Shown here: one piece after another, positions 57,727 to 64,000 of the stretch
Layout: the number at the start of each line of letters is the position of its first letter
Position numbering within the stretch: the first letter of the stretch is position 1
Assembly: GCA_963615055.1 (NCBI GenBank)
Contig: CAVEFO010000003.1
Span: 1 to 64,000 of the forward strand
From: UBA1822 sp963615055
GTDB taxonomy: Bacteria > Bacillota > Negativicutes > Veillonellales > Dialisteraceae
Direction: 5' to 3'
Length of the DNA: 64,000 nt
Made by a program: the position numbers and the translations under genes
Notes under the pieces: model-generated
Databases searched by the model: none
What the model was told of the DNA's origin: nothing
The model's input: only the letters and a program-made list of their open reading frames with translations

Positions 57727-58320
57727 ATGAATCAAGCGATGAAAGTGGCGGGCATGGCGCTCGCCGGTTGCATGGCAGCGGGTCTGACGGCTTGCGGCGC
57801 GGAGAAAGCACCGGAAGCGGCGACACCGGTCAAGACGAACGGGAAGGCGATTGTCGTCTATTATTCGGCGTCCGGCTGCACGGCACGCGCGGCGAGAATC
57901 ATTGCGAGCGAAGCGGGCGCGGATTTGTTTGAAGTAAAATTGGCCGAGCCGTATACGGATGCGGATTTGAATTACAGAAATTCGTCGAGCCGCGTCTGCC
58001 GCGAGCATGACGATCCCGCGCTCCGTCACATGACACTGGCGCAAAAGACACCGGAGAATTGGGATGAGTACACGACGGTCTTTGTCGGCTATCCCATCTG
58101 GTGGGCCATTGCGGCGTGGCCGCTCTCTTCCTTCGTGGAACAAAACGATTTTACGGGCAAGATGGTCATCCCCTTTGCGACGTCCTATTCGTCCGGCTTC
58201 GGCGACAGCGGCAATCTCCTGCGCCGGGCGGCCGGCACGGGAGACTGGAAACAGGGCGAACGTTTCTACAGCCAAGCGGACGAAGCCGAGCTCCGCGCCT
58301 GGGTGCATAAAGTTTTGTGA
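57727..58320 (+). CDS. Flavodoxin-like lipoprotein
   Basis: 197 aa from ATG 57727 after AAAGGAGG. A lipoprotein signal with GLTAC places Cys at about residue 21. The mature part is a Flavodoxin_4-type domain: IVVYYSASGCTARAARIIASE (a modified FMN loop), VFVGYPIWWAIAAWPLSSFVE, and TSYSSGFGDSGNLLRRAA. Membrane-anchored flavodoxins may transfer electrons outside the cytoplasm. A TATAAT at 57675-57680 is a probable -10. It lies between the two cobalamin operons; a link to corrinoid reduction is only suggested by position. Confidence 0.85.
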   Translation: MNQAMKVAGMALAGCMAAGLTACGAEKAPEAATPVKTNGKAIVVYYSASGCTARAARIIASEAGADLFEVKLAEPYTDADLNYRNSSSRVCREHDDPALRHMTLAQKTPENWDEYTTVFVGYPIWWAIAAWPLSSFVEQNDFTGKMVIPFATSYSSGFGDSGNLLRRAAGTGDWKQGERFYSQADEAELRAWVHKVL

Positions 58321-58348
58321 TTGTCATGTTTCGGATAAATTAGCGGAA

Positions 58349-58385
58349 AGAAGAGCTGTGAGAAAATTTTCTCGCAGCTCTTTTT
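58349..58385 (+). terminator. Terminator after the flavodoxin-like lipoprotein
   Basis: AAGAGCTGTGAGAAAA pairs with TTTTCTCGCAGCTCTT (58350-58382), then TTT. Confidence 0.85.
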
Positions 58386-58405
58386 GATTTCTGAAAAGGG
58401 AATGC

Positions 58406-58680
58406 GAAAAAAACGTAAACAGACTGTAAGTGCAGCCTTTTTCGTAAATCGGCAAATGACCATTTGACTCTATGCTCGTCAATCATTTCGGGCGCAAAAG
58501 TCCGCGCCTCGAAGCGCGGCTCTTGCCAATGGCGGCCTTCTATCATTTATAGGCCGCTGTTTCCGCTTTTTTTCGGAAAAGAAAGAGAATGAAGAACGAC
58601 AGGAGTTCTGCGAGGAATCCCCCCGCGTGATTTGATATGAAAGTGTTGTAAGAAAGCATGAAAATGTTTTTTTTACAGCC
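58406..58680. repeat. R3 long interspersed repeat, copy 2
   Basis: Begins AAAAAAACGTAAACAGACTG, TAAGTGCAGCC and ends ATGAAGAACGACAGGAGTTC, CCCCGCGTGATTTGATATGAA, both shared with copy 1 (46435-46874). The centre differs: it holds a smaller hairpin, GCGGCCTTCTAT/ATAGGCCGC, instead of the large inverted repeat of copy 1. It fills the gap before the cobU promoter (TATAAT at 58709-58714). No gene seen. Confidence 0.65.
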
Positions 58681-58758
58681 CCTTTCTCGGAGGAAGAGAC
58701 AGGCATGGTATAATAAATAAGATATTTTATCGTGCTTTACATTTTTGTGAGGAGAAAA

Positions 58759-59352
58759 ATGGGAAATCGAATGGTGTTGGTCCTGGGAGGCGCGCGGAGC
58801 GGGAAAAGTGAATTCGCGGAGACGCTGATGGATCGAATCCCTCGGGCACGAAAGGGCTACATTGCGACGAGCCAAATTTTGGATGAGGAGATGCGCTATC
58901 GCGTCATTCTGCACCAAAAAAGACGGCCGGCTTCTTGGCGGACATTTGAAGTGCTGCATGAAGCCGGGCCGATGATGGAAACGGTCTTGGCGGCGTCGGA
59001 TGCGGTCCTTTTTGATTGCATCACGATGTACGTGAATAATTTGCTCATGGATCACATCGATCACAGGCGCGTGGAGACGCTCGGCGTCACGGATTTGGAG
59101 CATTTGCAGCAAGTGCTTTTATCCGATCTGGACGCGATATTTTCCGCCGTTTCTTCTGTAGACGGAAAGGAAATTATTTTCGTTTCCGATGAATTGGGGA
59201 TGGGAATTGTGCCGGGAAACGCGATGAGCCGCGTGTATCGCGATCTGGTCGGGCTGGCGAATCAGTACGTCGCCGCGCGCGCCGAGGCTGTGTATCTGTC
59301 CGTCGCGGGGATTACCATTGATTTGAAAAAGAATGAGGTAGCACTGTCATGA
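58759..59352 (+). CDS. cobU: Adenosylcobinamide kinase / adenosylcobinamide-phosphate guanylyltransferase
   Basis: 197 aa from ATG 58759 after GAGGAGA. P-loop LVLGGARSGKSEFAE, the GMP-accepting His region (HQKRRPASWRTFE), DCITMYVNNLL and VSDELGMGIVPGNAMSRVYRDL are CobU signatures. It phosphorylates and guanylylates adenosylcobinamide for nucleotide-loop assembly. It starts the second cobalamin operon and overlaps cbiP by 4 bases. Confidence 0.95.
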   Translation: MGNRMVLVLGGARSGKSEFAETLMDRIPRARKGYIATSQILDEEMRYRVILHQKRRPASWRTFEVLHEAGPMMETVLAASDAVLFDCITMYVNNLLMDHIDHRRVETLGVTDLEHLQQVLLSDLDAIFSAVSSVDGKEIIFVSDELGMGIVPGNAMSRVYRDLVGLANQYVAARAEAVYLSVAGITIDLKKNEVALS

Positions 59353-60872
59353 CAAAATATGCGATGTTTCAGGGGACAAGTTCGCATGTGGGAAAAAGCA
59401 TTTTGACGACGGCGCTTTGCCGGATTTTGAAACAGGACGGGATGTGTGTCGCGCCTTTCAAAGCGCAAAATATGGCGCTCAATTCGTATGTGACGCAAGA
59501 CGGCGGCGAGATGGGGCGCTCGACGGTGGCACAGGCGGAAGCGGCCGGCGTCGCGCCCGTCGTCGAAATGAATCCGGTGCTTTTGAAACCGACGGGAAAT
59601 TCTTGCTCGCAGGTCATTTTGCTCGGAAAATCGGTCGGCAATTACAGCGCGAAGGATTATCAGGAGCGCTACAGCCAAAAGGCGTGGGATTCCGTCGTGA
59701 AAGCGCTCGACTACATGAAAGCGCATTTTGACGTGCTCGTGATTGAAGGGGCGGGGAGTCCGGCGGAAGTCAATCTGAAAAAGAATGATATCGTGAATAT
59801 GCGTATCGCCAAGACTCTCGGCGCACCCGTTTTTTTAGTCGCCGATATCGATCGCGGCGGGGCGCTGGCGTCCGTCGTCGGGACGCTCATGCTGCTCGAT
59901 GAGGATGAACGCGCGCTTGTCCGCGGGATTGTGATCAATAAATTCCGCGGTGACATCACGCTTTTGACGCCGGCGCTGGATTTCTTGAAAGAAAAAACGG
60001 GCGTCCCGGTTCTGGGCGTCATCCCGTATCTGGATAAATTGGGAATTGACGACGAAGATTCCGTTTCCTTGCAAGAAATGCCGCATGATGACGGAATGCG
60101 CGATTTGCACATCGCAGTCCTGCAGACACCGAAAATTTCCAATTTCACGGATTTTGACGCGCTGATGCATGAGCCGGATGTGAATCTTCGTTTCGTGCAA
60201 AAAGGGGATCGGCTTGGGACGCCGGATCTCATCTTGCTGCCCGGCTCGAAAAATACGACGGAGGATTTGCTGTATTTGAAACGAAACGGATACGCGGATG
60301 AAATTTGCAATCTTTCGGCGGCGGGCGTGCCGGTCATCGGGATTTGCGGCGGCTACCAGATGCTGGGCGAGGAGGTGCGCGATCCGCTTCACACGGAAAG
60401 CACGAATGATGCGGTCACCGGGCTGGGGCTTTTGCCGCTCGTGACGACGATGCGCGGGACAAAAAATACGTACCAAGTCGTTTGCGATTGTGAAGCGCTT
60501 CCGTTTCTGGGCACGGAATTTTCCGGAAAGGATTTGGCGGCGTATGAAATTCATATGGGCGAGACGGTCTTCACCGCGCCGGCCGCGATGCCGTTTCATA
60601 TCAAAAAACGCAGTCTCCAAGATGTCGATTTGCAAGACGGCTGCATCAACGCGGCCGGGACGGTCTGGGGAACGTATTGCCACGGCATTTTCGACAATGA
60701 CGAGCTGCGCCGCGCCGTCTTGAATGCGCTCCGGGCGAAAAAAGGTCTTCCGGCGCTTCCCGTTTCTTTCCGCTACCGCGCATACAAAGAGGCGGAATTT
60801 GATCGATTGGCCGAAACTGTCCGGAAACATTTCGATATGGAGGCCTTTTATCGCATTCTGGAGGGCGAATGA
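59349..60872 (+). CDS. cbiP: Cobyric acid synthase
   Basis: 507 aa. The N-terminal MFQGTSSHVGKSILTTALCRIL and PFKAQNMALNSYVT, the switch-like VIEGAGSPAEVNL and the C-terminal glutaminase-3 nucleophile PVIGICGGYQMLGE identify CbiP/CobQ. It amidates the b, d, e and g side chains. Length is as usual. It overlaps cbiB by 4 bases. Confidence 0.96.
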   Translation: MTKYAMFQGTSSHVGKSILTTALCRILKQDGMCVAPFKAQNMALNSYVTQDGGEMGRSTVAQAEAAGVAPVVEMNPVLLKPTGNSCSQVILLGKSVGNYSAKDYQERYSQKAWDSVVKALDYMKAHFDVLVIEGAGSPAEVNLKKNDIVNMRIAKTLGAPVFLVADIDRGGALASVVGTLMLLDEDERALVRGIVINKFRGDITLLTPALDFLKEKTGVPVLGVIPYLDKLGIDDEDSVSLQEMPHDDGMRDLHIAVLQTPKISNFTDFDALMHEPDVNLRFVQKGDRLGTPDLILLPGSKNTTEDLLYLKRNGYADEICNLSAAGVPVIGICGGYQMLGEEVRDPLHTESTNDAVTGLGLLPLVTTMRGTKNTYQVVCDCEALPFLGTEFSGKDLAAYEIHMGETVFTAPAAMPFHIKKRSLQDVDLQDGCINAAGTVWGTYCHGIFDNDELRRAVLNALRAKKGLPALPVSFRYRAYKEAEFDRLAETVRKHFDMEAFYRILEGE

Positions 60873-61873
60873 CGGACGTCCTGTGGGTGGCGGCCGCGCC
60901 GACGCTGGCATTTTTGCTGGATACGTTTCTGGGGGATCCCCATTCGTCGTGGCATCCGGTCGTACTGATCGGGCGGCTGATTTCCGCGTTGGAAAAGATT
61001 TTGTATCCGCGAAGCGGCGCGTCCGACGCGAGGCTCTTTTGGCGCGGCGCGGCGGTCGTTGTGTTTGTGATCGGTATCGTCGGCGCGTTAGTCTGGGCGC
61101 TCACGGCGTGGGCGAAGGAAACGGGGCCGGCAGTCTACGCGGCGGTGTCCGCTGTCATTTTGTATTTTACGATTTCGCCGCGTGCGCTCTTGCGAGACGG
61201 GATGGCGATTGTCCGCTTGCTAAAAGACGGAAATTTGCCGGAGGCGCGGCATCGTCTGTCTTGGATCGTCGGGCGCGACACGGATCATTTGGAGGAGCCG
61301 GATATCGCGCGCGGCGTCGTGGAAACGGTCGCGGAGAATACGACGGACGGCGTGCTGTCCCCGCTGTTTTGGTTTTTAATCGCCGGGCCGGTCGGGGCGG
61401 CTTGCTATCGCGCGGCGAATACGATGGATTCCATGCTCGGCTATAAAAATGAGCGCTATCTGTTTTTCGGACGTGTCGCGGCCAGGCTGGATGACGTCTT
61501 GAATTATATCCCGGCGCGTCTCACGTTTCTTTTTTTTGTCGCGTCGTCCGCTCTTTTGGGCTATGACGCGAAAAATGCATGGCGCATCGGTCTTCGGGAC
61601 GCGAAGAAACATCCGAGCCCGAACGGCGGCTATGCGGAGGCGCCGACGGCGGGTGCGCTTCACGTGCGGCTGGGCGGTTGGAATTTCTATGAAGGGAAGC
61701 CGGAATTTCGTGAATACATGGGAGATGCGGATCGGCCCCTTGTCGCGGCGGACATTGCGGCGTCCGTCAAGATGATGTATGTGGCGACGATTCTGTTTCT
61801 TCTTTGCATGACGGGCATTTTTTGGATGGGACATACCACATGGGACCTTTTCTGGTGGGGCTTCAGTTTCTGA
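60869..61873 (+). CDS. cbiB: Adenosylcobinamide-phosphate synthase (CbiB)
   Basis: 334 aa, polytopic membrane protein with about six hydrophobic segments. LDTFLGDPHSSWHPVVLIGRLI, VGRDTDHLEEPDIARGVVETVAENTTDGVLSPLFW, NTMDSMLGYKNERY and HPSPNGGYAEAP are the CbiB hallmarks. It attaches aminopropanol phosphate (or its alternative) to adenosylcobyric acid. The supply of that moiety depends on PduX and CobD downstream. It overlaps cobS by 34 bases. Confidence 0.95.
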   Translation: MTDVLWVAAAPTLAFLLDTFLGDPHSSWHPVVLIGRLISALEKILYPRSGASDARLFWRGAAVVVFVIGIVGALVWALTAWAKETGPAVYAAVSAVILYFTISPRALLRDGMAIVRLLKDGNLPEARHRLSWIVGRDTDHLEEPDIARGVVETVAENTTDGVLSPLFWFLIAGPVGAACYRAANTMDSMLGYKNERYLFFGRVAARLDDVLNYIPARLTFLFFVASSALLGYDAKNAWRIGLRDAKKHPSPNGGYAEAPTAGALHVRLGGWNFYEGKPEFREYMGDADRPLVAADIAASVKMMYVATILFLLCMTGIFWMGHTTWDLFWWGFSF

Positions 61874-62580
61874 CGCGGATTCATCTACGACGGGAAACGG
61901 AATGGAGCGATGAAAATTTCGGAAAAAGTGTGAAATGGTTTCCGCTGATTGGCGGCGTGCTCGGCCTTTGTCTCTGTGCGCTGTGTTTTTTGCTGGAAAC
62001 GGTTCATGCGCCGCTTTTGACGGCGTTTCTTCTCGTGTGTGCCGAAATTTTTCTGACGGGCGCTCTTCACATCGACGGACTCACAGACGCGGCGGACGGA
62101 CTTTTTTCCGGACGGAGCCGGGAGAGGGCGCTTGCGATCATGAAAGACAGCCTGATTGGGAGTTTCGGGATGACGGCTTTCGTGCTGCTCGTCGGATTGA
62201 AAATGACGGCACTCGCATCGGCAGGGGAAGATTTGTACATGATTTTGATTGCCATGCCGGTCATCGCTCGTTTCAATATGGTCGTATCGATTTGTGAATA
62301 TCCGTATGCGAGGGAGCAGGGATTCGGGAAATCTTTTGCGACATATCGCGATGCCTATGCTGTGCCCTTTGCTTTCGTGACGGCGCTTTTGCCGGCGCTG
62401 TGGTTCGGTTTCCCGTATCTCATCTTGGCCGGCGTCGGAATTTTGACGGGGCTTCTCTTAAATCGTTGGATTGTTTCCAAAATCGGCGGGACGACGGGAG
62501 ACACGTACGGATTTGTGACGGAAGTGACGGAGGCGGTGCTCGCGCTCGTTTTCGTTTTGCTGACGGGAGGCGTCGCATGA
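61840..62580 (+). CDS. cobS: Adenosylcobinamide-GDP ribazoletransferase (cobalamin synthase)
   Basis: 246 aa from ATG 61840, GGATGGG upstream. The N-terminal LQFLTRIHL, the metal-binding TGALHIDGLTDAADGLF and later KDSLIGSFGM are CobS motifs in a multi-helix membrane protein. It joins the lower-ligand nucleoside to adenosylcobinamide-GDP. It overlaps pduX by 4 bases. No cobT gene is in the window, so the lower base cannot be judged. Confidence 0.95.
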   Translation: MGPFLVGLQFLTRIHLRRETEWSDENFGKSVKWFPLIGGVLGLCLCALCFLLETVHAPLLTAFLLVCAEIFLTGALHIDGLTDAADGLFSGRSRERALAIMKDSLIGSFGMTAFVLLVGLKMTALASAGEDLYMILIAMPVIARFNMVVSICEYPYAREQGFGKSFATYRDAYAVPFAFVTALLPALWFGFPYLILAGVGILTGLLLNRWIVSKIGGTTGDTYGFVTEVTEAVLALVFVLLTGGVA

Positions 62581-63434
62581 GGTACACGGTACGCGCGCCG
62601 GGATCTTGCGGCGAATGGATCCAAGGCTATCTGGACGGTGCATCTTTTATGCTGACCTGTCCCATCAATCGCTATTCCGTGGCTGAGGCGCGGGAGGGGA
62701 CGCCGATTTCCCGTCTGCCGCAAAAAGCGGAAATGGCGCGGAGACGGACGCTTTCTCGTCTCGGCATGAGCGACCGCGCCATTGATGTCCGTCTTTCGTC
62801 GGAAATTCCGATGGGGAAGGGCATGGCGTCGAGTACGGCGGATATCAGCGCGGTGTGTATGGCGACGGCGCTGGCTTGCGGACGGACGCTCACGCCGGAA
62901 GATATCGCGGAGATTGCCATTTCCATCGAGCCGAGTGATGCGATTTTTTACGACGGCGTCGTCCGTTTCGATTATCGAAAGGGGCGGCTCCTCGGAAAAC
63001 TGGGACCGGCGCCCGCGATGCATATTCTCGTTTTCGATTGCGGCGGGGAAGTCGATACGCTCGTCTACAATTCGCGAAAAGATTTGATTGCGCTCCAAAA
63101 AGAAAATGAGAGTGTCATTCGAGAGGCCGTCGCGCTTTTCGAGCGGGGGATGGAAGAGCAAAATCCGGCACTGATTGGGGAAGCGGCGACGATGTCCGCT
63201 TTTGCCAATCAAAGGCTTTTATATAAATCGGCGCTGGAGCCGCTCTGGGAGACGGCGAAACAATTCGGCGCGCTCGGTATCGTGGCGGCGCACAGCGGGA
63301 CCGTCCTCGGCGTCGTGGCGGGAGAGGACACGGATGCGGCCGAGCTCCAAAGCATGATTTCCTATCGCTTGGGAGATTGGGTGACATTTTTGGACAGCGT
63401 TTGTATCACGAATGAAGGGATGGTAACGGAATGA
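62577..63434 (+). CDS. pduX: PduX-type L-threonine kinase (GHMP family)
   Basis: 285 aa from ATG 62577. N-terminal VRAPGSCGEWIQG, the GHMP ATP-binding IPMGKGMASSTADISA, EPSDAIFYDGVVRFDY and C-terminal AAHSGTVLGVV agree with PduX. It makes L-threonine phosphate, which CobD decarboxylates to aminopropanol phosphate. It overlaps cobD by 4 bases. Other GHMP kinases are excluded by this context. Confidence 0.9.
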   Translation: MRYTVRAPGSCGEWIQGYLDGASFMLTCPINRYSVAEAREGTPISRLPQKAEMARRRTLSRLGMSDRAIDVRLSSEIPMGKGMASSTADISAVCMATALACGRTLTPEDIAEIAISIEPSDAIFYDGVVRFDYRKGRLLGKLGPAPAMHILVFDCGGEVDTLVYNSRKDLIALQKENESVIREAVALFERGMEEQNPALIGEAATMSAFANQRLLYKSALEPLWETAKQFGALGIVAAHSGTVLGVVAGEDTDAAELQSMISYRLGDWVTFLDSVCITNEGMVTE

Positions 63435-64000
63435 TGAAACAGGCGGCACACGGCGGCGATATTTTCGGCATGCCCGAAGCGGAGCGGGAGGCGATATTGG
63501 ATTTTTCCGTCAATATCAATCCGCTCGGTCTTTCGCCGAAAGGGAAAGAAGCGCTGTTGGAAGGGCTCACACGGGAAATCACGCGTTATCCGGATATCCG
63601 GTGTCGCGATTTGAAGAAAGCGGTCGCGGCGCATTGCGGCGTTCCCGTCAAACATATTTTGTGCGGAAACGGGGCTACGGAGCTCATTTATGCCCTCGTC
63701 CGCGCTCTGCAACCGCCGCTCGTCTGCGTGCCCGCGCCTTGCTTTTCCGAGTATGCCGAAGCGGCGGAGGCCGCCTTGATTCCCACTCGCAGCTACGAGC
63801 TCGATCCGAAAAACGGATTTGCCGTCAAAGATTGGGGCGCGCTTTCCAATCTTCCGAACGGCAGCGTGATTTTTGCGGGAAATCCGAATAATCCGGATGG
63901 ACGAATTTTGCAGCCGGAAGATTTTTTGCGGCTCGCTCTCATGGCTCGGTTGTGCCAAGGCCGGTTGGTAATCGATGAATCGTTTGCGGATTTTATCGGT
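63431..64000 (+). CDS. cobD: Threonine-phosphate decarboxylase CobD (partial, runs off right edge)
   Basis: The first 190 codons are visible, open to the window end. MKQAAHGGDIFGMPEAER, DFSVNINPLGLSPKGKEAL, ILCGNGATELIYALV and AGNPNNPDGRIL match the CobD/histidinol-phosphate aminotransferase-like fold-type I family; cobalamin context and the HGGDIF start favour CobD. The PLP lysine lies beyond the edge. Two adjacent ATGs (63431, 63434) are possible starts. Confidence 0.9.
   Translation, partial: MMKQAAHGGDIFGMPEAEREAILDFSVNINPLGLSPKGKEALLEGLTREITRYPDIRCRDLKKAVAAHCGVPVKHILCGNGATELIYALVRALQPPLVCVPAPCFSEYAEAAEAALIPTRSYELDPKNGFAVKDWGALSNLPNGSVIFAGNPNNPDGRILQPEDFLRLALMARLCQGRLVIDESFADFIG

Overview
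The window reads as a chromosome segment of a diderm Firmicute (Negativicutes, Veillonellales-like). This is inferred from gene content. Firmicute gene orders are present (obgE-yhbY-proBA-nadD-yqeK-LCP-rsfS, remA-gmk-coaBC, dnaG-rpoD, maf-radC, ftsEX-M23-ctpA), as are a Phe T-box before pheST, RemA, a SpoVB-like flippase and a DUF4321 protein. These sit beside features more typical of diderms, such as a MacAB-type exporter and GlnRS. I did not find rRNA or tRNA genes, prophage, CRISPR or an origin.

Layout. 1-2012 is a more AT-rich mobile remnant: the C-terminal part of a CD-NTase-like protein, a DUF3847 gene cut off at an IS3-family element, then the IS itself. 2100-5195 is a MacAB-like exporter. 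5443-6162 is a secreted protein. 6739-14849 holds ribosome assembly, proline, NAD and RNA-metabolism genes (obgE to cvfB), including an unlisted 58-aa membrane ORF between proA and nadD. 14956-15127 is a promoter-structured-RNA-terminator unit upstream of folP-folB-folK-mfd. 20539-22131 is a flippase. 22200-23223 is a decayed helicase-methylase restriction gene. 23328-29182 carries rqcH, dapF, yicC, remA, gmk and coaBC. 29837-33614 is the T-box-controlled pheST operon. 33923-37658 is a His/Cys-rich metal P-type ATPase facing an ATP-grasp protein of unknown role. 37684-42386 is dnaG-rpoD-maf-radC plus a small DnaA-domain-I-like protein. 42583-46423 is ftsE-ftsX-M23 peptidase-S41 protease. 46923-53654 includes tmcAL, a lipoprotein, DUF4321, a diacylglycerol glycosyltransferase, glnS and two flavodoxins. 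53668-54840 is an aminotransferase. 54954-64000 is a cobalamin block in two transcription units (cbiL-cbiA-cobO, then cobU-cbiP-cbiB-cobS-pduX-cobD), separated by a flavodoxin-like lipoprotein and a long repeat.

The most striking structure outside the genes is a dense set of interspersed intergenic repeats. R1 has units of about 65 nt around CTCATCTCTATC and CAAACGCCACAAAA. R2 is a TGTGAC tag followed by CGGnnAACGGnnAACGG runs at gene edges. R3 is a pair of long elements with conserved ends and different central hairpins. R4 is a GGCTTGAA/TTCAAGCC-bounded block that leads into R2. Together with the unidentified structured RNA before folP, these are the best candidates for undescribed biology. 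All functional assignments come from reading motifs and gene order; no database search was run.
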